Notes: a model not told the origin generated them from the sequence alone. A DNA stretch of 64,000 nt from Nitratidesulfovibrio termitidis HI1 (GCF_000504305.1 NZ_KI632512.1:213307-277306), one strand, 5' to 3'; counted from the first letter of the stretch, positions 52,640-62,989 are shown. Numbers and translations are program-made.

Positions 52640-52963
52640 TCAGTTGCAGGGGGTGGGGTGCGACTTCAGAAGGTCGTCGGCAATGGCGGGGCTGTCCTCC
52701 GCATCGGCGGGGTGCACGCACAGGCAGTCCGCGCCCTGGCCCAGCGCGGCAGCGCGCTTGTCGTGCCTGCCAAGGTGGCTGCCCAACTCGGCGGAGTGCC
52801 CGATGAACAGGGGGCTGTACCCCGTGTCCAGCACCGCCTGAGGCTTGCGGGCGAACATGAATACCCCGCTGAAGTCCGCCAGGGTGGCGCCCAGCGGGTA
52901 CACCGCAAAGGTGTAGGCCTTGCCAGAAGCTCCGGTGAACGAGGTCATGGCGAGGGGTTCCAT
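52640..52963 (-). CDS. Hypothetical small cytoplasmic protein
   Basis: The 107-residue product starts MEPLAMTSFTGASGKAYTFAVYPLGATLADFSGVFMFARK after GGAGG. It ends with CLCVHPADAEDSPAIADDLLKSHPTPCN. The beta-rich start with a YxLGATLxDFSGVF pattern recurs in many uncharacterised bacterial proteins. No signal or membrane span. Function unknown. Confidence 0.65.
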   Translation of the reverse strand: MEPLAMTSFTGASGKAYTFAVYPLGATLADFSGVFMFARKPQAVLDTGYSPLFIGHSAELGSHLGRHDKRAAALGQGADCLCVHPADAEDSPAIADDLLKSHPTPCN

Positions 52964-53101
52964 AGTGCCTCCTTCGTGTTGCGGGAAATACAATACCCTT
53001 TGGCAACATATAGGCATGGAACGGCAGCGCCGCAATGATTTGCGCGGGGCCGCAGCGTCGTCGTGCCGTTCCGGAGCGCCGCCCCCCTGGGGGCTTTTCT
53101 C

Positions 53102-53408
53102 CAAATGAGGATTTTCGTTCGTTGGCAAGGAAAACGAGCCGCCATGAGGGAGTGCCCTAGCCGTTATGCGAGTCTTCGAGCATTACGGATGAGGACCGCA
53201 ACGCGCTCTTAACGTATTCGACCGAGCCTTAGCCGTCAGGTGAGCTTGCGAACCTTACGGATAAGGACGGCAGAGCCATGGCAGGCGAAGTTTGACCGCG
53301 TTGCGCACGATGTCCGTAGGGCTCGCAAGCTCGCCCAACGGACACGCTTCGCGCCCTTCGGGTCGGTCAGCAAACGGACGAAAAGACAATTCGGAGACCG
53401 CCCCCTAG
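53102..53408. repeat. Stop-codon-anchored palindromic repeat, copy D (compound)
   Basis: About 307 bases. The outer parts match copy A: GAGGATTTTCGTTCGTTGGC on the left, and inverted on the right TTGTCTTTTCGTCCG and GTCAAACTTCGCCTGCCAT. The centre GGTCGAATACGTTAAGAG is also shared. Into this frame three small hairpins are nested, two of the form AGCCGT..GCGAG..CTTACGGAT and one CCGTAGGGCTCGCAAGCTCGCC. Its right end is CTAG, containing the TAG stop of cobO (minus strand). Confidence 0.8.
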
Positions 53409-53908
53409 AACTCGATGCCCTTGGTCGCCTGCACCCCCTTCTGCCACGGGTGCTTCACCTCGTTCATTTCGGTAACCAGATCGGCCCGCTCGGCCAGCCA
53501 GTCGGGCAGGCCGCGCCCGGACAGCACCAGGTGCCTGCCCTGCGGTTCCGCCAGTTCGAGAAGGTGTTCCACCTCTTCGCGGGTCACGATGTCGTAGCCG
53601 AGGGCGTACAGCGTTTCGTCCAGCACCAGCATGTCCACCTGGGGCAGGGTGTCTTCCGCCCATTGCAGCAGTTCCTGCGCGGCCTTGCGGTGGGCGGGGC
53701 GGTCTTCCTCTCGGCGCAGAAAGCCCTTGCCCCCGGCGCGAAAGCGTTCGCCCAGCAACCGTTGCAGCATTTCCTGCTCGCCCGCCTGTCCGGGGCGTTT
53801 CATGAACTGGCCGAAGGCCACGGTCAGCCCCTGGCCCAGGGCGCGGATGGCCTGCCCCACGCAGGCGGATGTCTTTCCCTTGCCGTTGCCGGTGTATATC
53901 AGCAGCAT
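53405..53908 (-). CDS. cobO: Cob(I)yrinic acid a,c-diamide adenosyltransferase
   Basis: The 167-residue CobO/BtuR-type enzyme starts MLLIYTGNGKGKTSACVGQAIRA; the P-loop is GNGKGKT at 7-13. VDMLVLDETLYALGYDIV and LSGRGLPDWLAERADLVTEM are the family's core. It attaches the 5'-deoxyadenosyl group to corrinoids. Its ATG overlaps the stop of the radical SAM gene upstream (TGATG), with GGAG ahead, so the two are translationally coupled. TAG stop lies in repeat copy D. Confidence 0.93.
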   Translation of the reverse strand: MLLIYTGNGKGKTSACVGQAIRALGQGLTVAFGQFMKRPGQAGEQEMLQRLLGERFRAGGKGFLRREEDRPAHRKAAQELLQWAEDTLPQVDMLVLDETLYALGYDIVTREEVEHLLELAEPQGRHLVLSGRGLPDWLAERADLVTEMNEVKHPWQKGVQATKGIEF

Positions 53909-55059
53909 CAGTTCTCCGGGGTATCCCAGCCCACCCCGGGCATGGCGGCCCCGCAACGGGCGCACCGCGACGAGGCGGGCAGGTGGGTGTGAAAGCCCTC
54001 GCGCCGGGCGAACAGTGCGCCGCAGGCGGGACAGTGAGTAGATTCGGCGGGGTGGCCCGGCATGTTCCCAAGATAGACGAAGCGCAATCCTTCCGTCTGG
54101 CCGATTTCCCAGGCCCGCTCCAGCGTGGCGGGCGGGGTGGGGGGGCGGTCGGTCAGTTGGTAGGCCGGGTGAAAGCGCGAAAGGTGCCACGGCACGTCCG
54201 GGCCCAGTTCGTCGCGGATGAACCGGGCCATGTCGCGCAGTTCGTCCGGGGCGTCGTTCAGGCCGGGGATCAGCAGGGTGGTCACCTCCAGCCACCAGCC
54301 CATGCGGGCGATGGTGCGCAGTGTGTGCAGCACCGGCTTCAGTCGCGCGCCGCACTGGCTTGCGTAGAAATGCTCGGTGAACGCCTTCAGGTCGATGTTG
54401 GCCGCGTCGATGCGGTGTTCCAGTTCGGCAAGGCATTCCGGCGACTGGAACCCGTTGGAGACCATGATGGTGGCAAGCCCGGCGGCGCGGGCCGCGTCCG
54501 CCGTGTCGCTCATCAGTTCGAAAAAGATGGTGGGCTCGGAATAGGTGAACGACACCGACGCAGCCCCGCTGGCCTTGGCCTCGGCCACCAGCTTGGCCGG
54601 TGTGACGCGCTGGCCGCGCACCACGCCTTCTTCGGCGGGCGGGCGCGACAGCGACCAGTTCTGGCAAAAGCTGCACGCCAGGTTGCAGCCCATGGTGCCG
54701 AAGGACCAGGTAAGCGTGCCGGGCATGAAGTGGAACAGCGGTTTCTTTTCCACCGGGTCCAGGTTCACGGCGGCCACGTTGTCGCCCACCAGGGTGAACA
54801 GCCTGCCGACGGGGACATTCCCGTGCGCAACGCCTGGTCCAGAGGTGCCTAGTCCAGAGGTGTCTGGCCTAGCCGTGTCTGGCTCGGGCATGTCTGGCCG
54901 ATTCACCCGCACCCCGCAGCGGCCCGTGCCGCCCCCAGGAATGATGCAGTAATGGCTGCACAGGCGGCACTGCACGCGCGCCGTGTCCGCATCCGGCAAT
55001 GCGGCGGCGTCGAGGTCGCCGGACGGTGGCAGGGGCTTCCAGAGGCGTGCATCGAGCAT
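53908..55059 (-). CDS. amrS: AmmeMemoRadiSam-type radical SAM enzyme
   Basis: A 383-residue radical SAM protein. An N-terminal Cys pair region (CRLCSHYCIIPGGGTGRCGVR) precedes the catalytic C125-x3-C129-x2-C132 in GTMGCNLACSFCQNW, and the C-terminus adds two CxxC zinc-like pairs (CPACGALF, CARCGAAM). This is the AmrS type that goes with AMMECR1 and MEMO proteins; neither partner is visible here. A 20-residue insert at 56-77 (PDMPEP, DTARPDTSGLGTSGPG) comes from a short DNA repeat. Coupled to cobO. Biochemical product in bacteria is unsettled. A C-terminal extension beyond the stop was not taken. Confidence 0.85.
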   Translation of the reverse strand: MLDARLWKPLPPSGDLDAAALPDADTARVQCRLCSHYCIIPGGGTGRCGVRVNRPDMPEPDTARPDTSGLGTSGPGVAHGNVPVGRLFTLVGDNVAAVNLDPVEKKPLFHFMPGTLTWSFGTMGCNLACSFCQNWSLSRPPAEEGVVRGQRVTPAKLVAEAKASGAASVSFTYSEPTIFFELMSDTADAARAAGLATIMVSNGFQSPECLAELEHRIDAANIDLKAFTEHFYASQCGARLKPVLHTLRTIARMGWWLEVTTLLIPGLNDAPDELRDMARFIRDELGPDVPWHLSRFHPAYQLTDRPPTPPATLERAWEIGQTEGLRFVYLGNMPGHPAESTHCPACGALFARREGFHTHLPASSRCARCGAAMPGVGWDTPEN

Positions 55060-55165
55060 GGCGAAGGTCCTTGATGGATGGAGTGGCCCCGAAGGGCGCA
55101 GGCGAACGGGGGTCGGCCCGCAGGGCGTGCAGGCAAAGGTCTTTCGACAGCAACAGGCCGGTCTG

Positions 55166-55651
55166 CTATTGCCGCCTGCCCGTCCCTATGCCGCCGGGGG
55201 GCAGGGGAGTGGGCCGCATCACGCCGCCCCCGCTTCCGCTGCTGCCGCCATTTCCCCAATTTCCACTATTCCCGCCCTGGGGCTGGCCCCAGGTGCCGTT
55301 CACGTTGATCTCGGGCGCGATGATCATGGGCACCTGCTGTTGCGGCATGTCCTGATGGCGTGGCGGTCCCTTGGATTCCATGACCCGGTCGCCGGTGTCC
55401 GGATCGCGCCCGATGTACGACTGGTCGCCGCCGGTACCCATGAAGGTGTCGTTGCGCGGGCGTTCCTGTTGCGGGGGAATGCCGCCGCCCGTGTCGCTGG
55501 TTCCGGTCACGGATGCCGCCACGAGCGTGTGGTGTTCCGCCTGTGCGGGCGTGCCTTCGCGGGCAAAGGCAGTGTCCGGCAATACCGCTGTAGACAGCAT
55601 GCCCAGTACCAGTATACCATTGAATAAGGCCCGTGCCAGCAAGGGTTTCAT
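55166..55651 (-). CDS. Exported glycine/glutamine-rich hypothetical protein
   Basis: The 161-residue product starts MKPLLARALFNGILVLGMLSTAVLPDTAFA, a signal peptide, after AGAGGAAC. The mature protein is hydrophilic and low in complexity (PPQQERPRNDTFMGTGGDQSYIGRD, then NGGSSGSGGGVMRP), no Cys. Probably a disordered secreted or periplasmic protein. It is divergent from purM with about 90 bases between. Confidence 0.6.
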   Translation of the reverse strand: MKPLLARALFNGILVLGMLSTAVLPDTAFAREGTPAQAEHHTLVAASVTGTSDTGGGIPPQQERPRNDTFMGTGGDQSYIGRDPDTGDRVMESKGPPRHQDMPQQQVPMIIAPEINVNGTWGQPQGGNSGNWGNGGSSGSGGGVMRPTPLPPGGIGTGRRQ

Positions 55652-55739
55652 GGTGTGTTCCTCTTGCGCTTCGGGGGGTAAAAGCCTATGAAGGGCTTCC
55701 GGAAAATCCGAAGCCAGCCGATTCAAGGAGCCTACGTTA

Positions 55740-56792
55740 ATGTCTGAGGACCGTTCCAAAGCCTACACCGATGCGGGGGTGGATATCAACGCCGGCAATG
55801 CCCTCGTGTCGCGCATCAAGTCCATTGTCGCCCGCACGCACACCAATGGTGTGATATCCGACATCGGCGGCTTCGGCGGCCTGTTCAAGCCGGATCTCGC
55901 GGGGATGGACGAACCGGTCCTTGTTTCCTCCACCGATGGCGTGGGCACCAAGCTGAAATGCGCCTTCCAGTTCGGCAAGCATGATACCGTGGGCATCGAC
56001 CTGGTGGCCATGAGCGTCAACGACATTCTGGTGCAGGGCGCCAGGCCGCTGTTCTTCCTGGACTATTTCGCCACCGGCAAGCTGGACGTGGACGTGGCCG
56101 CCAGCGTCATTTCCGGCGTGGCCGAGGGCTGCCGCCGCGCAAGCTGCGCCCTGCTGGGCGGTGAAACCGCCGAAATGCCCGAAATGTACGCCCCCGGCGA
56201 ATACGACCTGGCGGGCTTCTGCGTGGGCCTTGTGGACAACACGCGCATCGTGGACGGTTCGTCCATCCGCGTGGGCGATTCCATCATCGGCATTGCCTCC
56301 ACCGGCCTGCATTCCAACGGATACAGCCTGGCCCGCAAGGTGCTGGCCCAAAGCGGCCTGAACGGCGCCGATCCGCTGCCCGGCTCGGACCGCACCGTGG
56401 CCGAGGTGCTGCTGGAACCCACCGCCATCTACGTGGACATCGTGCGCTCGGTGATGCGCGACTTCGACATCAAGGGCATGGTGCACGTGACAGGCGGCGG
56501 CTTCTACGACAACATTCCCCGCGTGCTGCCCGCCACGGTGGAAGCGCACATCGATTTCGGCTCGTGGACCGTGCCGCCGGTGTTCAACTGGCTGTTGGCC
56601 CAGGGCAACCTGACCTGGCCGGAAATGCTCCAGATCTTCAACTGCGGCATCGGCTACATAATGATCGTTTCGCCCGACGTGTGCGACGAGGTGCTGGGCC
56701 GCGTCAACGCCATGCATGCCCAGGCCTGGCGCATCGGCAGCATTGGCCGCCGCCGCGACAAGACGACGGAGCAGGTGCAGGTGGCTTTCTAG
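55740..56792 (+). CDS. purM: Phosphoribosylformylglycinamidine cyclo-ligase (AIR synthetase)
   Basis: PurM, 350 residues, normal length. AYTDAGVDINAGNALVSRIK, STDGVGTKLK, GIDLVAMSVNDILVQGARPLFFLDY, LLGGETAEMPEMY and HVTGGGFYDNIPRVLP are the conserved ATP and substrate segments. It makes aminoimidazole ribonucleotide in purine synthesis. It is monocistronic, between a small upstream gap and a strong terminator. Confidence 0.96.
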   Translation: MSEDRSKAYTDAGVDINAGNALVSRIKSIVARTHTNGVISDIGGFGGLFKPDLAGMDEPVLVSSTDGVGTKLKCAFQFGKHDTVGIDLVAMSVNDILVQGARPLFFLDYFATGKLDVDVAASVISGVAEGCRRASCALLGGETAEMPEMYAPGEYDLAGFCVGLVDNTRIVDGSSIRVGDSIIGIASTGLHSNGYSLARKVLAQSGLNGADPLPGSDRTVAEVLLEPTAIYVDIVRSVMRDFDIKGMVHVTGGGFYDNIPRVLPATVEAHIDFGSWTVPPVFNWLLAQGNLTWPEMLQIFNCGIGYIMIVSPDVCDEVLGRVNAMHAQAWRIGSIGRRRDKTTEQVQVAF

Positions 56793-56833
56793 GGCTTTCA
56801 GTCCCTGACTGCACGACTACATTGCATGCCATC

Positions 56834-56868
56834 GGGGCCGTTCCTTCGGGAGCGGCCCCGTTTTTTTT
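56834..56868 (+). terminator. Rho-independent terminator of purM
   Basis: GGGGCCGTTCC and GGAGCGGCCCC arms (one G-U pair) around TTCG, followed by eight T. Confidence 0.9.
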
Positions 56869-56976
56869 ACCGGTACTGGCCGGGATTGTCAGTAATGGCA
56901 TGGCATGGCAACGGGCCGGAACCTCGTGGTACCGGCCCGTTGCGGTGTCATTGGGATGATGGGGGCTGGCTGTATA

Positions 56977-58497
56977 TCAGTCCTCGCAGCCGCAGGCCTG
57001 ATCGTCGTCGTCCGGAACTCCCTCGTGCGGACCGGCTTCCAGGTGACCTTCGGGCAGGCCTTCGTCGGCGTCGTCCGGTTCGGTGTCTTCCACACCGGAC
57101 AGGTCTTCCGTCGTTTCCGGGCCGCGCGCGTCGGGCCGGGCCTCCGGCGCGTCGCGCAGCAGGTCGACCAGCGGCGTGGGCTGCCATTCACCGGGCATGG
57201 GGACGCCCCGTTCACTCAGGTCCCCCCGGTCACCCAGGTAGGGGTTGAAATAGCCGAAACCCAGCCACGGGCATTCCCGGCGCAACCGTTTGCGGAAGTT
57301 GACCAGGCCCATGTTGGGGCCGAACTCGATGCCTTCCAGCAGTTCCAGGTACATTTCCGGGTCGATGTTCAGGTTGCGCAACTGAATGAAGCTGACCCCA
57401 CAGGTGCGGATCATGTCCAGCAGGGCTTCCAGTTCCGGCTCGGTGTCGGTGATGCCGGGGAAATACAGCAGGTTCAGCGAAACGAACACCCCGTTCCGCC
57501 GCGCGGTGGCGATGCTTTCGCGCACGTCGGCCAGGGTATAGCCGTGCGGGCGGTAGTAACGGTTGTAGGATGCTTCGCGGGCGCTGTTCAGGCTGACCCG
57601 CAGCGAGGTAAGCCCCGCCTTGGCGATGCGGTCCACGGCGTCCGGCAGCGAGGCGTTGGAGTTCAGGTTCACCGTGCCGCGCCCGCCTTCGGCGCGGAAC
57701 AGGCGCACCGCTTCCTCGATCAGCGGGGCCTCTGTCAGCGGTTCGCCCTCGCAGCCCTGCCCGAAGGAAAAGACCGGCTCGGTCACTTCGTTGCGGGCGT
57801 GATGGCGCATCACTTCCACGATTTCCGCCGCCGTGGGGGTGAAGGCCATGCGGTTCTGCGGCGTGGCGCAAATGCGCGACCCGGCCTCCTGCTGCGAGAT
57901 GCAGCCCACGCAGCGGGCATTGCACGCGCGCGAGACGGGCAGCGGGGCCTCGTACCGGCCAAGGCACAGGTTGCGTGCGGCCGGGCAGGAATAGGTAAGG
58001 GCGCACTTGGCCGTCAGGTGCTGCATCAGCCGGTTGTCCGGGTAGCGGCGCATCAGTTCGCGGGCGGTCTGTTCCACCTTCTTGCGGTGGATGCCCCGGA
58101 ACACCTGGCGGTTGGATTCATCCACCCGCTTGGCGCAGACGTAGAAGCGCCCGTTGGCAAAGCCCACTGCCCCGTAAGCGAACAGGGGCAGGGTGGGGGC
58201 GTCCGCTTCGCTGACGTAGGCGGGGTGTGCGGTCAGGGTGTGCGCGGGCGCGGCGAACGCGGCCACGGCCAGTTCGTCCATGCCCACGGCCTCGCCGGTT
58301 TCCGGGTCAAGCCCGACGGCGCGGCGGCCCGGCAGCAGGAACAGTTCGCTCTCGTCGGGCAGGGGCATCAGTTCGTCGGGGCGGGGCAGGGCGAATTCGT
58401 GCCCGCGCCGACAGACCATCAGCAGGTCCGGGTGGTCGTAGATTTCGCCGTGTTCGTCGGCAACGACAAGGTGGGGGCGGATATTGGATGAGGCCAT
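56977..58497 (-). CDS. Radical SAM protein with acidic tail
   Basis: The 506-residue protein has its radical SAM cluster at C192-x3-C196-x2-C199 (SRACNARCVGCIS). Residues 1-185 form an N-terminal domain of unknown type (RRGHEFALPRPDELMPLPDESELFLLPGRRAVG) with Cys at 165, 171 and 178 that may hold another metal centre. SFGQGCEGEPL and LNSNASLPDAVDRIAKAGLTSLRVSLNS are in the SAM barrel. The last 60 residues are Asp/Glu-rich and end CGCED. Substrate unknown. Transcribed convergent to purM. Confidence 0.8.
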   Translation of the reverse strand: MASSNIRPHLVVADEHGEIYDHPDLLMVCRRGHEFALPRPDELMPLPDESELFLLPGRRAVGLDPETGEAVGMDELAVAAFAAPAHTLTAHPAYVSEADAPTLPLFAYGAVGFANGRFYVCAKRVDESNRQVFRGIHRKKVEQTARELMRRYPDNRLMQHLTAKCALTYSCPAARNLCLGRYEAPLPVSRACNARCVGCISQQEAGSRICATPQNRMAFTPTAAEIVEVMRHHARNEVTEPVFSFGQGCEGEPLTEAPLIEEAVRLFRAEGGRGTVNLNSNASLPDAVDRIAKAGLTSLRVSLNSAREASYNRYYRPHGYTLADVRESIATARRNGVFVSLNLLYFPGITDTEPELEALLDMIRTCGVSFIQLRNLNIDPEMYLELLEGIEFGPNMGLVNFRKRLRRECPWLGFGYFNPYLGDRGDLSERGVPMPGEWQPTPLVDLLRDAPEARPDARGPETTEDLSGVEDTEPDDADEGLPEGHLEAGPHEGVPDDDDQACGCED

Positions 58498-58652
58498 GTG
58501 GTGCCCTTTGTTCTCATGTATTGTGGTGCATCGTGGGATGTGCTAGGTGCCGGATGGTTACTGCAAGCGGGGTTCCCCGGCAAGTGCATATCCGGTCCGC
58601 TGGCCGGTGGCCGGGGAAATGCCGCCTTTTTTTTCCGGGAGAAAAAGGAACC

Positions 58653-59525
58653 ATGTTCGATAACGCCACCATGTTCATGATGTTCATCCTGCTGTGCTTT
58701 GCGGGATTGTTGGTGATGTTCTATTTCGTGCTGCGCGGCATGGAAGAACTTGCGCGCGGCATGCGCGACGAGCACGCGGCACTGGCCTCCGGCCTGCGCA
58801 CGCTGGAGACGAGGGTCAACGAACTGGCCCGCGCCCAGCGCGCGGTAGTCGCCGGGCTGCCCCCCACCCCTCACGCGGATGCAGGGGGCGACGCCTTCGA
58901 GGAACCGGCGGGCCAGTACCACGTGCAGTACGGCACCGGCCCGGATGCCCGCATCGACGCGGGCTACGGTGCCGGCGTCGATCCGCTGTACGGCCTGGTG
59001 CAGGAGGACGCGGAATCCGACCTGCCGGGCGGCCTGGGCATGGACTTCGAGGAACCCGTGGAACTCGTGGACCGTCAGCCTGCCGACGTGCCCGGCTTGA
59101 GATATGACGGCATGCACGATGGCGGCTCGGCCAGCGTGTCGCGCGCGGCAGACCTGCACGAGGTGGAACTGCCCAGCCTGGACCTGTCCTCCCCCGCAAA
59201 GGGCGTGTCGGGCGCTTCGCGCGGCAGGACCGCTGGTCTGGATACCTCCGCGTTGGACGCCTCTTCGCTGGATGCCTTCGGTGGCCCGGACCGTGGGGAC
59301 CGTGGGGACCGTGGGGACCGTGGGGACAGTGGGGACCGTGGGGACCGTGGGCACGACGACCACGAACCGCAACCCGCCCCACGCCTTTCTTCCGACACCG
59401 GAGGGACGGGGCTGCTCTCCTTTGGTGACGATGAAGCCGCCTACCGCGAAGCCCGCGAACGCCGGGCCGAGGCCCGTGCCTCGCGCGGCAAGGGGGGGCT
59501 GCCGGATCTCAAGCTGGACGACTAG
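58653..59525 (+). CDS. Membrane-anchored hypothetical protein with GDR repeats
   Basis: The 290-residue product starts MFDNATMFMMFILLCFAGLLVMFYFVLRGMEELARGM, one membrane helix (8-28) and a coiled coil to about 70. The rest is acidic and probably disordered, with six GDR/GDS triplets at about 212-232 encoded by a 9-base tandem repeat, and a charged end (REARERRAEARASRGKGG). AAAAAGGAA precedes ATG. Forms a pair with the next gene, also a membrane-anchored coiled coil. Confidence 0.65.
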   Translation: MFDNATMFMMFILLCFAGLLVMFYFVLRGMEELARGMRDEHAALASGLRTLETRVNELARAQRAVVAGLPPTPHADAGGDAFEEPAGQYHVQYGTGPDARIDAGYGAGVDPLYGLVQEDAESDLPGGLGMDFEEPVELVDRQPADVPGLRYDGMHDGGSASVSRAADLHEVELPSLDLSSPAKGVSGASRGRTAGLDTSALDASSLDAFGGPDRGDRGDRGDRGDSGDRGDRGHDDHEPQPAPRLSSDTGGTGLLSFGDDEAAYREARERRAEARASRGKGGLPDLKLDD

Positions 59526-59570
59526 CCGCGAGCACAGCGTGGCGAACCGTTGTTCAAGGGCGGATGGCGC

Positions 59571-60095
59571 ATGGACTTCGTCAACATACTGCTGGCCTGC
59601 TGCGTGGCGGGGGTGCTGCTGTACACCAGGCTGGGCGGCGGTGGCGGCGGTGCCGCGCGCGCGGTCGAGGCAGCCCTTGAGCGTGATATCCAGCTCATGG
59701 AAATGCGTCTGGCCAATCTGACCGAAGACTGCGGCACCCTTCAGGCCAGCGTGGCGTCCATGCGCGGACGCCTGCACACCCATGCCGAGCACGAGGCCGA
59801 CCGTGCCCGACAATTGCGCGAGGCCGCCGTGCAGTCCGCCACCGAACAGCGCGAAAGCCTGCCCGAACGCCTGGTGCGCAAGGGGCTGGTGAACGCCGAC
59901 CAGGTGGCCAAGGCCGAAGTCTACCGCCGTAACACCGGCAACCCCCTGCCGACGGAGGAGATACTGGCCCTGCTGGGCTTCATCGCCCCCGACGTGCTGC
60001 GCGCGGAGCGCGACGAGCACAAGCGTCAGGCCCGGGTGGCCGCTGCGCCGGAAGCCGGGGCCGCCACCACCGAAGGCGGTGAGGGCACGGCCTGA
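59571..60095 (+). CDS. Membrane-anchored coiled-coil protein
   Basis: The 174-residue product has an N-terminal helix MDFVNILLACCVAGVLLYTRL, a six-Gly hinge, then coiled coil from about 32 to 95 (LERDIQLMEMRLANLTEDCGTLQASVASM) and a small C-terminal domain (LPERLVRKGLVNADQVAKAEVYRRNTGNPLPTEEILALLGFI) resembling the N-terminal part of GspE/PilB-type folds. It starts 45 bases after the previous gene. Function unknown. Confidence 0.65.
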   Translation: MDFVNILLACCVAGVLLYTRLGGGGGGAARAVEAALERDIQLMEMRLANLTEDCGTLQASVASMRGRLHTHAEHEADRARQLREAAVQSATEQRESLPERLVRKGLVNADQVAKAEVYRRNTGNPLPTEEILALLGFIAPDVLRAERDEHKRQARVAAAPEAGAATTEGGEGTA

Positions 60096-60157
60096 GGGCG
60101 TCCACCGTAACCGGTGCTCCGGCGCATCACGCATTTCGAATCTTGCAGGATGGCATA

Positions 60158-60190
60158 CGCCCGGCACGCGCACAGGCTGCCGGGCGTTTT
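60158..60190 (+). terminator. Rho-independent terminator
   Basis: CGCCCGGCA and TGCCGGGCG arms, loop of 11, then TTTT. Ends the two-gene unit at 58653-60095. Confidence 0.8.
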
Positions 60191-60195
60191 CGCGT

Positions 60196-61197
60196 TCAGC
60201 GCGCTGCGGCCAGGTACGCCTTGCGCAGCAGGGGAGAAGGCATCTGCTCGGCCAGCAGCAGGTAGATCAGGCGCAGGTGGGTGCGGCGAATGTCGTCGGC
60301 CTGGGCGCATCGCTCTGCCACGATGCCCTGCGGCAGTCCGCGCAGCCGTTGGGTGAAGTCGCGTGCCCGGTGGCGTGCCCGGTGGGCGGCGTCCACCCTG
60401 GCCTGCCCGCTGGCGGCAATGCGCGCGCACCGTTCCGGATCGGCCAGCGCGGGCTGGACAACATCCAGCAGGCTGTCGATGTCGTCCGGTTCGTACAGCA
60501 GCAGGTCGCGCCCGTCCTCGAACAGGTCGGCAAGGCCATGGCCGATGCGCGGCGTGACCAGGCAGCCGCCGCAGCCCAGGGCCTCGAACACCCGGAAGTT
60601 CAGGTCGCCGTGCTCGCAGTAGTTCAGCAGCAGGCGTCCGCGCGGGTACAGCGCCCGGTAATCGCCCCTGGTCACGTGCAGGCCGGGCAGGCGCTGCGCC
60701 AGCCGTTGCAGGAAGGCGTGACGCGCCGGGGTGCGGGCCGCGTCCACGGTGCCCACGAACAGCAGGTCCCATTCCGGCGCGGGGGGGCGGGGCTGGTCCG
60801 CGTCCTTGGCGAAGGCGGGCGCCCACCAGATGCGCTCGTCGGGCAGGCGTCGCCCGGCCACCAGCGGAATGTGGTCGCGCAGGCTCATCAGGCACACGTC
60901 AAAGGCCTGGACGTACAGCGGGTACCAGCTGTGGATGTGCGAATCCACGCAGTAGAACACCGTCAGGCAGGGGAACGATTCCATGCCCAGCACGAAGGGC
61001 GGGCGGCTCTTGTCCGCCACCACCACCACGTCCGGCTCCCAGCCAGCCTCGCGCACGATGTCTTCCCAGCCGAACACCGCCACCTGCTGAAAGTCCATGG
61101 CGTGCACCTGCCAGCCCTGGTCGCGCAGGGCCTGCGCAAAGAACGGGCTGCCGATCCAGAACAGCCGGGGCATGCGGTTTTCGTGTTCGCCAGTCAT
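60196..61197 (-). CDS. CgeB-like glycosyltransferase
   Basis: The 333-residue cytoplasmic protein has a GT-B-like build: N-terminal Rossmann half (RLFWIGSPFFAQALRDQGWQVHAMD, DVVVVADKSRPPFVLGMESFPCLTVFYCVDSHIHSWY) and a C-terminal half with LLNYCEHGDLNFRVFEALGCGGCLVTPR and GRDLLLYEPDDIDSLLD, the nucleotide-sugar binding region of CgeB/DUF3880-type transferases. Acceptor unknown; such enzymes are often near flagellar or spore glycosylation genes, not here. ATG at 61197 or at MPRLFW eight codons later are both possible. Confidence 0.8.
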   Translation of the reverse strand: MTGEHENRMPRLFWIGSPFFAQALRDQGWQVHAMDFQQVAVFGWEDIVREAGWEPDVVVVADKSRPPFVLGMESFPCLTVFYCVDSHIHSWYPLYVQAFDVCLMSLRDHIPLVAGRRLPDERIWWAPAFAKDADQPRPPAPEWDLLFVGTVDAARTPARHAFLQRLAQRLPGLHVTRGDYRALYPRGRLLLNYCEHGDLNFRVFEALGCGGCLVTPRIGHGLADLFEDGRDLLLYEPDDIDSLLDVVQPALADPERCARIAASGQARVDAAHRARHRARDFTQRLRGLPQGIVAERCAQADDIRRTHLRLIYLLLAEQMPSPLLRKAYLAAAR

Positions 61198-61418
61198 GGC
61201 CGGGGTATACCGTGCCGGAGCGACGGGCGCAACGCACGCCTGATGGGCAATGGCGCAAGCCCGATCGGTAACGACGCGGCGTGCGGTCCGTCATGGCGGC
61301 GACCTTGCCAACCGCGCCCTTTCCCCCTTGCCAGCCGCCGTGCGAACGGATAGTGCTGGTACGTCGTGTTGTCGGCGTCACCGGCCCCTTCCCGTTGAGT
61401 CAGCAGCGGGGACCACCC

Positions 61419-62708
<1,290 letters not shown>

Positions 62709-62782
62709 CAGCGCGCGCCCAGGCCGCCTTGCCAAATCGGGCCAGGTCCCGAAGGAAGGGCCGGGCGGCGGATGGAATCCGG

Positions 62783-62818
62783 AAACGGGAGGGATGCCGA
62801 CATCCTTCCCGTTTTCTT
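62783..62818 (+). terminator. Rho-independent terminator of thiC
   Basis: AACGGGAGGGATG and CATCCTTCCCGTT arms with a CCGA loop, followed by TTCTTTT. Confidence 0.9.
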
Positions 62819-62962
62819 TTGCCGGTGGGGCGGCAGGGCATCCGGCGGGCCGGAACGGCAGGGGGAACGGACAGGGAAAGAGACAGGGAAAGGACAAGGG
62901 CGAGGCGGGGCAGGGAGCCCGGCCCACGTGCGGTGGCCGGGCCATCCCGCACTTGCCACGCC

Positions 62963-62986
62963 GTAGCGCGGATGTCCCCGCGCTAC
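62963..62986 (-). terminator. Short hairpin after the EAL gene
   Basis: GTAGCGCGG and CCGCGCTAC arms with a six-base loop, 4 bases past the stop of the minus-strand EAL gene; T-run is absent. Confidence 0.45.
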
Positions 62987-62989
62987 AGG

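Noticed and set aside
61198-61418. TPP riboswitch upstream of thiC
   Set aside because: No CTGAGA or other THI-box core is present in the 220 bases before the start.
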